A stretch of DNA of 64,000 nt from VXYL01 sp965199945 (GCA_965199945.1 OZ241354.1:434001-498000); one strand, 5' to 3'. Shown: positions 15,829 to 24,255, counted from the stretch's first letter. Notes: a model not told the origin generated them from the sequence alone. Numbers and translations are program-made.

Positions 15829-17727
15829 GTGAGCTCTACGGGGAAGTTCCGAAAGATCCTGGGCGTTGTTCGCGCCAACCGGGCGTTCAAGATCGCGGCT
15901 GCATTGGCTTTGGGCGCACTCGCCATTGAAGCGGCGGCGCATATTTGGTATGGCGCTGCCCACGGCGTCTTCTATGGTGCCGGGAAGGTCTTCCGCGCGC
16001 AGCAGTCGCCGACTGCGGAGAGTACTAGCTGGCAGGAAAGGCTCGGTTGGCGAGTACAACCCTTCTCGGGCTTCACGACCCGCTCGCCGTCGGACGAACG
16101 GAACATCCATCCTCCCCGTCAAGGCGGCGACGCCATTGTCATTGGCGTATTCGGCGGCTACTTCGCGGATGAAGTCGCACGGCCACTGCGACGCGCAGTG
16201 GCGCAGCGGCTCTCCGAAATCGGCGTCGATGTCGAACCCGTGGTCGTCGATCTCGCTGTCGCGTGGGGGCGTCAGCCCCAGCAACTCATGACGGCAATCA
16301 ACCAGACCGCGCACGGCGCCCGCTTCGACATCGTCGTCAACCTGGACGGCGTCGACGACCTGTCGCCTCTGGGCAACGACGAGCTGCTTACTCTCGCGCC
16401 GGAGGTCATCGGGGGAACGGCGACGGCCATGGAGCAATACGTCGCCGCGCAAGCGCTGCGGGAGGAGCGGCGCCGCGTTCTCCACACTGGCCAGGGCTGG
16501 CTGGGCTTCAGTGCTGCGTTTGGGTTGGCGCTGCGCAATCGGATTGACCGCTTGGAGAGAGACATTGACGAGGCGGACGCGGCCGCCGCCAAGCGCGACT
16601 CGTTGCGCCGCCTTCGACGCGAAGCGCTCACAGCGCGTGAGGAGCTCTTCGATGCGATCAGGCTCTGGTATCGCAGTTCCGCGATGATGGGTCGAATTGC
16701 GCAAGCGGCAGGCGCGGACTACTACCATGTCCTGCAACCTAGCCCGTACATCGCCGGCAGCAAGCGTTTGACGGAACAGGAGAGGGCCGACGCCTTCGAT
16801 CCCGACAACGCCAGGGGCAATCGATACGCAGCCATGTATCCCGTGTTTGTCCGGCTCGGACGCGAGTTGACGAGAGACGGCGCGGTCTTCGTCGATTTAA
16901 CCGATGCATTTCGAGAGAGCGACGAAACGGTCTACGCCCATTGCTGTAGTTTGGCCCCGCGCGGCAGGGCGCTTCTGGCAGAAGCCATTGTCCCTCACAT
17001 CGAGCGTTCCATCGTCGCGAAGAACCGTGCCGTGCGCGAAGCAACCCGGGCTTCCGCTGGCACGGCCGTCTCCGACATCCTTCAGGCCAGAGCACACTAC
17101 GACGTATACCTGCGTGGCGCGAAGCACTTGGTATACAAGCGCGATCTTTGCGACGACGAGGACACGTCGGCGCCGTTCTTTCTGCATGCTCTGCCGCGCC
17201 GAGCAGACGATCTTGAAGGCGCCGCAGCCGAACGCGGCTTCGATAACTTGGACTTCCATTTCGCAGAAAACAACGGCATACGGGTCGGCGAGCGCTGCAT
17301 CGTCGAGAGTCGTCTGCCGGACTACGACATCGAACAGCTCCGCACGGGGCAGTACGACGTGGAGGCGATGCAGAACATCTGGCAAGCACACGTCTCCATC
17401 GTCACGCGGTCGGGGCCGTTCAAGGTGTTTCGCCGCGGCGTCGACGGCATCGTGTACAAGAAGGCCGACTGCAATTGGGCAGATCTGCAGCATCCGTTCT
17501 TTCTGCATGTCCAGCCGACGCGCCGCGCGGACGCCGGCGACCGCTTGATGACGGCCGAGGGCTACGCGAACTTCGACTTCACGGTGCGCTTGGACGACGT
17601 TCTTCGCGAAGACGGTTCGTGCGTCATTGAACGCACGGTGCCGTTCGAGTTCGTCGATCTAACCACCGGCCAATTCGTGGCGGGGACATTCGAGCATGTC
17701 TGGCGCCGAGACATCGACCGTGGCTGA
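15829..17727 (+). CDS. SGNH-fold membrane protein lacking catalytic residues
   Basis: This 632-residue protein has a short cytoplasmic N-terminus, one transmembrane helix (about 21-36), an SGNH-hydrolase-like domain (about 100-400) and two C-terminal copies of an unnamed domain (about 423-525 and 531-632) with the pattern YLxxxxLVYxxxxC...FFLH...DxxxxxG..NxDF...C...RTGQY. Compared with the next gene, its clear paralog, the nucleophile position is Tyr111 (FGGYF instead of FGGSV), the block III Asn is Asp176 (GVDD instead of GHND) and the block V His is Ser374. It therefore looks like a pseudoenzyme. The GTG at 15829 follows GAGAGG, 8 nt after the carbamoyltransferase stop. The coding is less GC-rich than the surroundings, hinting at transfer. 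A binding or scaffold role for a glycan is inferred. Confidence 0.8.
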   Translation: MSSTGKFRKILGVVRANRAFKIAAALALGALAIEAAAHIWYGAAHGVFYGAGKVFRAQQSPTAESTSWQERLGWRVQPFSGFTTRSPSDERNIHPPRQGGDAIVIGVFGGYFADEVARPLRRAVAQRLSEIGVDVEPVVVDLAVAWGRQPQQLMTAINQTAHGARFDIVVNLDGVDDLSPLGNDELLTLAPEVIGGTATAMEQYVAAQALREERRRVLHTGQGWLGFSAAFGLALRNRIDRLERDIDEADAAAAKRDSLRRLRREALTAREELFDAIRLWYRSSAMMGRIAQAAGADYYHVLQPSPYIAGSKRLTEQERADAFDPDNARGNRYAAMYPVFVRLGRELTRDGAVFVDLTDAFRESDETVYAHCCSLAPRGRALLAEAIVPHIERSIVAKNRAVREATRASAGTAVSDILQARAHYDVYLRGAKHLVYKRDLCDDEDTSAPFFLHALPRRADDLEGAAAERGFDNLDFHFAENNGIRVGERCIVESRLPDYDIEQLRTGQYDVEAMQNIWQAHVSIVTRSGPFKVFRRGVDGIVYKKADCNWADLQHPFFLHVQPTRRADAGDRLMTAEGYANFDFTVRLDDVLREDGSCVIERTVPFEFVDLTTGQFVAGTFEHVWRRDIDRG

Positions 17728-19411
17728 GGGGCGCGCCGTCCCGCCCCCTTGCTCGGCGGACCAAGCCGGCCGCGGCAAGAAGGCGCTCTTCATTGGCCTG
17801 ACGGCAGTGCTTCTCGTGCTCGCCGTCGAAGGATTGGCACACTTCTACCACTTCGCTGCCCATGGCCAGCTCTATAGGCCAGGAGAGCTTGGCGTCGTCT
17901 CGGATGTCCAAGAGCAGATCGCCGGACAGGGCGTGGCTCACCCCTACTTGGGCATCACCAGCGATTGGCCCCACCATCCTCTGAACAACATTCCGCCACT
18001 GCTCGAGAACAAGAAAACGCTCGTCGTGGGCATCTTCGGCGGGTCTGTCGCACAGCAGGTGCGATTGGAGTTCCAGGCGCGTCTGGCCTCGTTCTTGAGA
18101 GAAGAAGGAATCGACCTGCTGCCGATTGTGGTCGAATTGGCCCAAGGCGGCGGCAAGCAACCGCAGCAGGTCCATGCGTTGGCCTACATGCTGGCGCATG
18201 GCGGTGAATTCGACCTCGTCGTCAATCTCGACGGTCACAACGACATCTCTGTTCCACACTACAATGTCCGCCGTGGCGTGTTTCCATCGTTTCCACACCT
18301 GTGGGACAAGCGCGTCGGCGCCACCGCGGCCGACAAGTCGCTGCTCGGCCGTGTGGCGTTGCTGAAGCGCGATCAACAGCGACTCAAGACCCTAAGCGAA
18401 GGCGTTCTCGGTTTGAGCGCCACCGTTGGCAATCTCGTCAAGCGCCGCTTCGATTACCTGGAGACCGAGATTCTGCGCACCAACAAGGCGCTGCTCGGGC
18501 AGATAGGCTACTACGATGTGGAGAGCCACGGGCCGCGATGGGGCTGGTATCGCCGCGACTACGAGGCGGATGTGGAGCAAGATGTGCGGAATCTCGCCGT
18601 TGACATCTGGTACCAAAGTTCTCTGCTGATGGCGACCCTGTCGGCGGCCGCTGGCGCAGACTATTTCCACTTCCTGCAGCCAAGCCAGTACATCGCGGGT
18701 GCCAAGGTGCTGACTGCAGAAGAGATGAGCACTGCCTATCTGCCGGGTTGGTCGGAGAAGAACTACGCGGCGACGTATCCTATGCTGGCGCAGCGCGGCA
18801 AAGCGCTGCAGGAGGCCGGCGTGCGCTTCTTCGATTTGACGCAGACGTTCGCGGACGTCGCCGAGACGGTCTATGTCGACACTTGCTGCCACGTCAATCG
18901 ACGCGGCAACGAACTCCTCGCCGCGCGGATGCTGGATGCCGTCAAGCCCGCCGTGCTGAGGCGTGCGGCGGACCTGGCCTGGTCCCGGGAGTCGATTCTC
19001 GATGCCGCGAGGCGGCCTGAGTACGCTGAACTGCTGGTCGCCGAAGACCACTACGACATCTACCTGCGCGACGGCAAGTGGCTTGTCTATAGACGACAGT
19101 CGTGCGCAGAAGAGGACATGCAAGCCCTTTTCTTCCTGCACGCGGTGCCGGTTGACCCCTTGATGCTGCCGGAGGAACGCACTGCCGCCGGCTACGACAA
19201 TCTGGACTTCGGGTTCGCCGAAGCGGGAACCTTCATGAGCGACGGCTCTTGCGTCGCGCAAGGATGGCTGCCAGCCTACGACATCAGCCGCATCCGCACC
19301 GGACAGTACGACGCATCCGGACGTCTGTGGGGCGTCGAATTCGAGATGCCGAAACTGCCCGAACTGCCGGGCATCCACATCGAGCGGACCAGCGACAACG
19401 GCCCCTCGTAA
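17696..19411 (+). CDS. SGNH-fold membrane hydrolase/transferase
   Basis: The 571-residue paralog of the preceding protein keeps the catalytic signs: Ser117 in FGGSVAQ (block I), Asn182 in GHND (block III) and the Asp395/His399 pair in VDTCCHVN (block V, with one residue more than the usual DxxH). One transmembrane helix (about 29-47) should anchor it with the enzyme domain in the periplasm, and a single copy of the unnamed C-terminal domain follows (about 452-571, with FFLHAVPVDP, GYDNLDF and RTGQYD). The ATG at 17696 overlaps the upstream gene by 32 bp; a GTG at 17720 is possible. An O-acyl esterase or transferase acting on a surface glycan is likely; the substrate is unknown. It ends 40 bp from a converging gene. 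Confidence 0.82.
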   Translation: MSGAETSTVAEGRAVPPPCSADQAGRGKKALFIGLTAVLLVLAVEGLAHFYHFAAHGQLYRPGELGVVSDVQEQIAGQGVAHPYLGITSDWPHHPLNNIPPLLENKKTLVVGIFGGSVAQQVRLEFQARLASFLREEGIDLLPIVVELAQGGGKQPQQVHALAYMLAHGGEFDLVVNLDGHNDISVPHYNVRRGVFPSFPHLWDKRVGATAADKSLLGRVALLKRDQQRLKTLSEGVLGLSATVGNLVKRRFDYLETEILRTNKALLGQIGYYDVESHGPRWGWYRRDYEADVEQDVRNLAVDIWYQSSLLMATLSAAAGADYFHFLQPSQYIAGAKVLTAEEMSTAYLPGWSEKNYAATYPMLAQRGKALQEAGVRFFDLTQTFADVAETVYVDTCCHVNRRGNELLAARMLDAVKPAVLRRAADLAWSRESILDAARRPEYAELLVAEDHYDIYLRDGKWLVYRRQSCAEEDMQALFFLHAVPVDPLMLPEERTAAGYDNLDFGFAEAGTFMSDGSCVAQGWLPAYDISRIRTGQYDASGRLWGVEFEMPKLPELPGIHIERTSDNGPS

Positions 19412-19451
19412 AGCATGGCCTCCCGGCGGTTGCCGAAGCCTTGCTTAACGA

Positions 19452-20456
19452 TCAGAGTCGATAGACCTTCTCTGCGGTGCCGCGGAACATCGCGTGCTTC
19501 TCCTCTTCGCCGAAGTCGGCGACGATCTTCTTCATGCCGTTCCACATGACGTGGTAGCTGACGGAGAGCTTGTCCACCGGGAAGTTGCTCTCGAACATGC
19601 AGCGCTCGGGGCCGAAGCACTCGATCGTGTGCAGGTAGTAGCGCCGCTGCGCCGCCGCGAACTCGTCCGACGTGGGCGGCGTGTCGCGCTTGTCCCAGCC
19701 GAAGCCGTTGTCCGGCATGGCCAGGCCGCCGAGCTTGGCGAAGACGTTGGGGCACTCGGCGATGGCGGCGATGTCGTCCTTCCACTGCGCGAAGATTTCC
19801 TCCTGCTTGCCGGCGTATGCGCCGACGCCCAGGGGCGTGCCGAAGTGGTCGAGGATCATGGTGGTGTCCGGGACGGCCTGGGCCAACGCGAGATAGTCCC
19901 GATTCTGGTGGAAGAAGTGCCACGTGTCGTAGGTGTAGCCGAGCTTGCCCAGGGTGCGCACGCCCTCGCGGAAGTCCGCTTCGCCGTAGGGGCAGGGCCA
20001 GCCTCGGCCGGCGTTGGTGAGGGTGCCGGTCGAATCCGACGGCCCGGCGTGGCGGATGCCCCGAAACAGGCCTTGGCCGGCTTCCTCGTGGGCGGCGAGC
20101 ACCTCTTCCACCGCCGCGCCCAGGCGCATGTTCGCATGGCTGACGATGGCGGCGATGGTCGCCGCGCCGGCGCGCTCGGCGCTTGCCGCGGCAACGCCGG
20201 CGACGAACTCCGTCTCGCCGACCGGCCGCAGGTGCTCCGGGCCGTCCGTGCGGTAGCCGGAACGGCAGTCGATGAACACCGTCTTCTCGATGTTGTGGCC
20301 GGATTCGGTGTCCGCCCACAGGTCGTCGAGCACGTAGCGCCCCCACATGGACGTGTTCTCCCACAAGTGGTGGTGGGTGTCGATGATGGGCCGCTCGGGA
20401 TCGACGATGTCTTCCTGCACGGCGGCGTACCACTCGGGCGTCTGCGGTTTCGGCAT
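19452..20456 (-). CDS. Amidohydrolase family 2 protein
   Basis: The 334-residue protein is a metal-dependent TIM-barrel hydrolase of the amidohydrolase-2 (dicarboxylate/lactone hydrolase, decarboxylase) group. It has HxH in IDTHHHLWEN (about 25-34), RGIRHAG, a barrel strand MILDHFGTPL with the metal His, and ESNFPVDK near the end with the catalytic Asp. The ATG at 20456 has GAGGG about 6 nt upstream; the frame is open further, but that part is not conserved. It is the last gene of a minus-strand operon after the NRDE protein and an SDR. A catabolic role on a lactone or aromatic acid is likely; the substrate is unknown. Confidence 0.88.
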   Translation of the reverse strand: MPKPQTPEWYAAVQEDIVDPERPIIDTHHHLWENTSMWGRYVLDDLWADTESGHNIEKTVFIDCRSGYRTDGPEHLRPVGETEFVAGVAAASAERAGAATIAAIVSHANMRLGAAVEEVLAAHEEAGQGLFRGIRHAGPSDSTGTLTNAGRGWPCPYGEADFREGVRTLGKLGYTYDTWHFFHQNRDYLALAQAVPDTTMILDHFGTPLGVGAYAGKQEEIFAQWKDDIAAIAECPNVFAKLGGLAMPDNGFGWDKRDTPPTSDEFAAAQRRYYLHTIECFGPERCMFESNFPVDKLSVSYHVMWNGMKKIVADFGEEEKHAMFRGTAEKVYRL

Positions 20457-20518
20457 GGTTTCCCTCGCTCTTGCTCTGAACGCTTGGCGCGATTCTCGCG
20501 CAAGTCTCGCGGCAGCGG

Positions 20519-21310
20519 CTACACGACCCGCGACAGCCCGCCGTCCATGTTGATGGCGCAGCCGCTCAAGTAGGAGGCCGCCTCTGAGACGAGAAACAGC
20601 GCCACGTTCGCGCATTCTTCGGCTTCGCCCATGCGTCCCATCGGCAGCGACTTGCCGGCGGCGGCGACGAAGTCCTCAAAGCTCTGTTCGCCGGACGAGC
20701 GCTCGTAGGCGCGGCGAATCTGATCGGACTTGATGCTGCCGATCATCAGCGCGTTGACGAGCACGTTGTGCGGTGCGCCTTCCCCGGCAAGCACCTTGGT
20801 GAGCGCCATGCCCGCCGCCCGCGACACCGACGTCGGCGCCGAACCGGGCGGCGGCGCCTTGGCGGCGGTGTTGAGCAGGTTGACGATGCGCCCCCAGCGC
20901 CGCTCCTTCATGCCGGGCAGCACCAATCGGGCGAAGCGGATGGCGGCGAAGAGCTTGAGATCGAGGTCGTACTGCCAGGTCGCGTCGTCGATGTCCTCGA
21001 AGCGGCCGGTCTGGGACTGGCCGGCGTTGTTGACGAGGATGTCCACGGCGCCGAGGTCGGCGACCACGGATGCCACCGTGCGCTCGATCTGCGCCGGGTC
21101 GGTCACGTCGCACGAATACGCGCCTATGCGCCCGCTCTTCTCGTCGGCCTCCGCAGCGATGGCGGCGCGCGCTTCGTCGAGCGGTTCCTGCCGACGCGCC
21201 AGAAGGGCGACGTTCGCCCCGGCGCCGTGAAAGGCGGTGGCCATGGCGCGGCCGAGGCCCATGCTTGCGCCGGTGACGAGGGCGGTTCTGCCGCTCAAGT
21301 TCAGGTTCAT
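20519..21310 (-). CDS. Atypical SDR, active-site Tyr and Lys missing
   Basis: The 263-residue protein has a full SDR Rossmann fold: TGASMGLG (13-20), CDVTD, NNAG (94-97), and a C-terminus ending SGCAINMDGGLSRVV. At the YxxxK position it reads T160-S-V-S-R164, so both the catalytic Tyr and Lys are absent, and the preceding Ser is not in NLLNTAAK. I recall the SVSRAAG variant from other proteobacteria, so it is probably a stable subfamily that may bind a nucleotide without redox chemistry or use another mechanism. AAGGAG lies about 5 nt before the ATG, which overlaps the upstream NRDE stop as ATGA. The amidohydrolase follows after 62 nt. Confidence 0.85.
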   Translation of the reverse strand: MNLNLSGRTALVTGASMGLGRAMATAFHGAGANVALLARRQEPLDEARAAIAAEADEKSGRIGAYSCDVTDPAQIERTVASVVADLGAVDILVNNAGQSQTGRFEDIDDATWQYDLDLKLFAAIRFARLVLPGMKERRWGRIVNLLNTAAKAPPPGSAPTSVSRAAGMALTKVLAGEGAPHNVLVNALMIGSIKSDQIRRAYERSSGEQSFEDFVAAAGKSLPMGRMGEAEECANVALFLVSEAASYLSGCAINMDGGLSRVV

Positions 21311-22176
21311 TGCTTCTCCTTGGTTTGCGGGCGGTTGCAGGATTGGCGCGCGGACGGCTCGACCGCGAAGCGCGCCGCCGTGCGTTTGCCGGGCTTGCCG
21401 CGCGGCCCGTACTGCTGCTCGACGAACTGCACGGCCCCGCGTTCGAAGACGATGGCGGTGCTGGCGCGGGTGCCGTATTCGGCGCCGCGGATGAAGCAGG
21501 GCGAGTAGCTGCGCTCCGGCGCTTGTTCCCGGTCGCCGGGCGTTTCCAAAGGCAGCAGCGGTTGCGCCAGCAGGTCGATGAGGTCGTCTGGTGTTGCCGT
21601 GGCGGCGATCTCCTTCAGTGCCCGCGCACCGAGGACGGCCTTGGGCCACTCTTCGTAGGCAGGATGAGGCGCCGTCAAATCGGCAGACTCGGCGATTCTC
21701 TCGCCAGCCGCCGTCAGCCCGGCGCCGAGGCGCGTGTTGGTCAAGCCGTACACGCCCGGCTCGAGCAGTCGCGTCTCGCCGGTGCGGTTGGACGCATAGA
21801 CCATTCCCGCGCCGTAGCCGATGAAGTTGAAGCCGGCGTAGCGGGTGCCGTCGATGGCCGCGGCGAAATCCGCGGCTGGCACGGCGCCGGCCAAATAGCG
21901 ATGCGGCAAGTCGCCTCTGGAGGCGGGCATCGTCGCGTTGCGGTCTTGCGTCCAGTTCGTCACCGCCGCCAAGCGTCCATCCCGCGACGCGGCGAGCCAA
22001 GTGCCGCCGGCGGTCTCGTCGCGCCCGCCGAAGATTCCGCTGGACATGGGCGCAGCGGCGTCTTCAGGCCACCAGTGTGCGGCAACCGCCGGGCGGGCGT
22101 GGTATTCGTCGCGGTTCGCCGCCACCACCAGCGGGCGCTCGGGATGCAGCCGATAGGCGAAGAGAATCAGACACAC
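21307..22176 (-). CDS. NRDE/TANGO2 family protein
   Basis: The 289-residue protein has the TANGO2 family N-terminus CLILFAYRLHPERPLVVAA followed by the namesake NRDE, then GGRDETAGGTWLAASRDGRLAAVTN. The family resembles Ntn-hydrolases in having Cys at position 2, and that position sets the start: a GTG at 22176 followed directly by the Cys codon, rather than the in-frame codon at 22218. Animal TANGO2 has been tied to haem or lipid handling; the bacterial function is unknown. It heads the operon with the SDR and amidohydrolase, overlapping the SDR start by 4 nt. A palindromic element lies 59 bp upstream. Confidence 0.88.
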   Translation of the reverse strand: MCLILFAYRLHPERPLVVAANRDEYHARPAVAAHWWPEDAAAPMSSGIFGGRDETAGGTWLAASRDGRLAAVTNWTQDRNATMPASRGDLPHRYLAGAVPAADFAAAIDGTRYAGFNFIGYGAGMVYASNRTGETRLLEPGVYGLTNTRLGAGLTAAGERIAESADLTAPHPAYEEWPKAVLGARALKEIAATATPDDLIDLLAQPLLPLETPGDREQAPERSYSPCFIRGAEYGTRASTAIVFERGAVQFVEQQYGPRGKPGKRTAARFAVEPSARQSCNRPQTKEKQ

Positions 22177-22234
22177 GCGCGAACCAGCCCTCCCGCCGGT
22201 GAGCCTGCCGACGTCCAAGGGGCAGTGTAGCAGG

Positions 22235-22283
22235 AGCCCTCAGCGGGGGAGCGCGAGGGGCTTGCCCCTCGCATGAAAGAGCC
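22235..22283 (-). repeat. Single intergenic copy of the palindromic element
   Basis: This 49-bp copy lies in the gap between the NRDE gene (start 22176) and the DUF5362-like gene (stop 22318). On the plus strand it begins AGCCCTCAGCGGGGGAGCGC, the reverse complement of the copies in the pgi and lgt regions. The core GCGAGGGGC-TT-GCCCCTCGC is a perfect 9-bp inverted repeat, better paired than in pgi. Here it is non-coding. Confidence 0.85.
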
Positions 22284-22317
22284 CAGCGGCGATGGCGCAC
22301 GACGAGATGCCGCCGCG

Positions 22318-22671
22318 TCACACCATGCCGAGCAGCGCCAAGACGAGCATGGTGACGGCGCCCACCGCCATCACCACAAGGTAGACCAGCGTGGCGATGC
22401 CGGCGACCACGAAGAAGCGCCGCAGTTTCACGAAGGCCATGGCGAGCGGCGCCTCTTCGCCCTCCGCGCCGCCCGGGACGCCGGGGAAAGCGCGGTCGAG
22501 TTCGGTGCCGACTTGCCACAGCAACACGCCGAGCCAGAGCAGCAGCCAAGCGACGACCAGGCCGACAATGGTGAGCGCGTAGGCGACGCCAAGCGCAAAC
22601 AGCACGCCGCCGAGGAACTTGATCCAGCGCTGCGCTTCGTAGAGCGGCAGCGCGATGGTGTGCAGGTCCAT
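22318..22671 (-). CDS. DUF5362-like small membrane protein
   Basis: The 117-residue protein has three or four hydrophobic helices. The stretch WIKFLGGVLFALGVAYALTI, followed by WLLLWLGVLLWQ, fits a small-membrane-protein family I recall as DUF5362. I start at the ATG at 22671 (MDLHTIALPLYEAQRW), with GGGGA about 4 nt upstream; the frame is open to 22752, but that part is Arg/Pro-rich. It is divergent from lgt across 160 bp. Function unknown. Confidence 0.65.
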   Translation of the reverse strand: MDLHTIALPLYEAQRWIKFLGGVLFALGVAYALTIVGLVVAWLLLWLGVLLWQVGTELDRAFPGVPGGAEGEEAPLAMAFVKLRRFFVVAGIATLVYLVVMAVGAVTMLVLALLGMV

Positions 22672-22831
22672 TCGTTCCCCGGCTGGCTTGGTGTTCCGCA
22701 CACGATGGCACGGGAACCGGGGGGGCAGCAAACGCTGCGCCATGCATCGCACTGCTACGTCCGGTTCGCGCCCGGACGCCGCAAGCGACTACCATGCGCG
22801 TCGTGACGCATTGGGTCTCTCTTTGGAACAC

Positions 22832-23758
22832 ATGAACTACCCGCAGATCGATGCCGTGGCCCTGGCCTTGGGGCCGGTGTCCGTGCGCTGGTACGGCTTG
22901 ATGTACGTGCTCGGCTTCGTCGCCTTCTATTTGCTTGGGAAGTGGCGAACGAAGCATGGCTCTCTTCTTGCGAGGGGTGCCCCCTCGCGCACCCCGGCTG
23001 AGGGCTCTTCCATGCGAGGGGCATGCCCCTCGCGCACCCCCGAGAGCTCTCATGCGACAGGGGCCTGGACTCCCCAGCAGATTGCCGACCTGCTCTTCTA
23101 CGGCGTGGTCGGGGTGGTGGTCGGGGGGCGTGTCGGCTACGTGTTCTTCTACGGCTTGGAGCAGTTTCTGAACGATCCGTTGTGGCTGGTGCGGGTTTGG
23201 GAAGGCGGCATGTCGTTCCATGGCGGCTTGCTGGGGGTGGTCGGCGCGGCCTGGCTGTTCGCGCGCCGCGCCAAGCGTTCTTTCCTGGAAGTCGCGGACT
23301 TGGCCGCGCCCTTGGCGCCGGTGGGCCTTGGCTTGGGCAGGATCGGCAACTTCATCAATGCCGAACTGCCGGGGCGGGTGACGGAATCGCCTCTTGGGGT
23401 GCATTTCCCCTGCCACAGCGTGCGCGACTTCAACCTGGCCTGCTTCGGCGAGTTCGAGTCCGTGGCGCGCCACGTGTCGAGCCTCTACCAGGCGGCGGCG
23501 GAAGGCGTTGTGCTGTTCGCGCTGGTTTGGCTGTTCGCCGCCAAGCCGCGCGCCCTCGGGCGCGTCTCCGGCATGTTTCTGCTCGGCTACGGCGCACTGC
23601 GCTTCGCCACCGAGTTCTTCCGCCAGCCCGATCCGGGCAAGGGGTTCGTCGCCTTCGACTGGATGACGATGGGGCAGGCGCTGTCGCTGCCGATGGCGGC
23701 GTTCGGGCTCTACCTGCTGTTCAGGCGCGTTTCCCCAGCGCCGCCGAGCGCTCCATGA
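22832..23758 (+). CDS. lgt: Prolipoprotein diacylglyceryl transferase
   Basis: Lgt moves diacylglycerol from phosphatidylglycerol to the lipobox Cys of prolipoproteins in the inner membrane. The 308-residue product shows VRWYGLMYVLGF near the N-terminus, LLFYGVVGVVVGGRVGYV, WEGGMSFHGGLLG and the signature GRIGNFINAELPGRVTE with the essential Asn, Glu and Arg. It is longer than most Lgt proteins because residues about 44-77, between LLGKWR and WTPQQIADLLFY, are encoded by two tandem palindromic elements and add about 34 foreign residues in a loop after the first helices. The ATG at 22832 has a weak GGA ahead. It overlaps folA as ATGA. Lipoprotein candidates such as the S9 peptidase two genes on would be its substrates. 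Confidence 0.95.
   Translation: MNYPQIDAVALALGPVSVRWYGLMYVLGFVAFYLLGKWRTKHGSLLARGAPSRTPAEGSSMRGACPSRTPESSHATGAWTPQQIADLLFYGVVGVVVGGRVGYVFFYGLEQFLNDPLWLVRVWEGGMSFHGGLLGVVGAAWLFARRAKRSFLEVADLAAPLAPVGLGLGRIGNFINAELPGRVTESPLGVHFPCHSVRDFNLACFGEFESVARHVSSLYQAAAEGVVLFALVWLFAAKPRALGRVSGMFLLGYGALRFATEFFRQPDPGKGFVAFDWMTMGQALSLPMAAFGLYLLFRRVSPAPPSAP
22967..23050 (+). repeat. Tandem palindromic elements inside lgt
   Basis: Copy one (22967-23010) contains GCGAGGGG-TGC-CCCCTCGC. Copy two (23011-23050) contains GCGAGGGGCATGCCCCTCGC, a fully self-complementary 20-mer. A truncated third start, CATGCGACAGGGGCC, follows at 23051, and a partial left flank (GGCTCTCTTC) precedes. Orientation on the plus strand is the same as in pgi, but lgt is read from the plus strand and pgi from the minus, so the encoded peptides are unrelated (ARGAPSRTPAEGSSMRGACP here). 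The frame stays open through all copies. Confidence 0.86.
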
Positions 23759-24255
23759 AGCAGCGCTTGTCGCTCATCTGTGCCATGGCGTCGAACCGCG
23801 TCATCGGCGCCAACGGCCATCTGGCCTGGGACCTGCCCGACGAGCTCGCCTACTACCTGCGAACCACGGCAGGCAAGCCGATCATCATGGGGCGGCGCAC
23901 GTTCGAGTCCGTCAACCGGCCGCGCCCGGGACAGCTGAACATCGTGCTCTCGCGCCACGGCTTTCGCGCCCAAGGCGTGGCGGCGGCGCGGAATCTCGAC
24001 GACGCCTTGGCGCTGGCGGCGGACGATCCTTCCGACGAAGTGTTCGTCACTGGCGGCGCGGAACCCTACCGGCTGGCGCTGCCCCGCGCCGACCGCCTCT
24101 ACGCCACGTTCATCCATGCGGAACTCGACGGCGACGCCTTCTTTCCGCCCTTCGACTTCGCCGGCTGGCGGGTCGTGCAGCGCTGCCATCATCCAGTCGA
24201 TGACCGCCACGCCCATGCCTACGACATCGTCATCTACGAGAGGGAACACGCATGA
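23755..24255 (+). CDS. folA: Dihydrofolate reductase
   Basis: FolA reduces dihydrofolate to tetrahydrofolate with NADPH in the cytosol. The 166-residue product shows LICAMASNRVIGANGHLAWDLPDE, where the active-site Asp is in WDLPDE, then the cofactor segment IIMGRRTFESVNRPRPGQLNI, and VFVTGGAEPYRLALPRADRLY. The length is that of chromosomal DHFR. The ATG overlaps the lgt stop as ATGA, and its own stop overlaps the next gene in the same way, so lgt, folA and the S9 peptidase are translationally coupled. Confidence 0.96.
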   Translation: MKQRLSLICAMASNRVIGANGHLAWDLPDELAYYLRTTAGKPIIMGRRTFESVNRPRPGQLNIVLSRHGFRAQGVAAARNLDDALALAADDPSDEVFVTGGAEPYRLALPRADRLYATFIHAELDGDAFFPPFDFAGWRVVQRCHHPVDDRHAHAYDIVIYEREHA

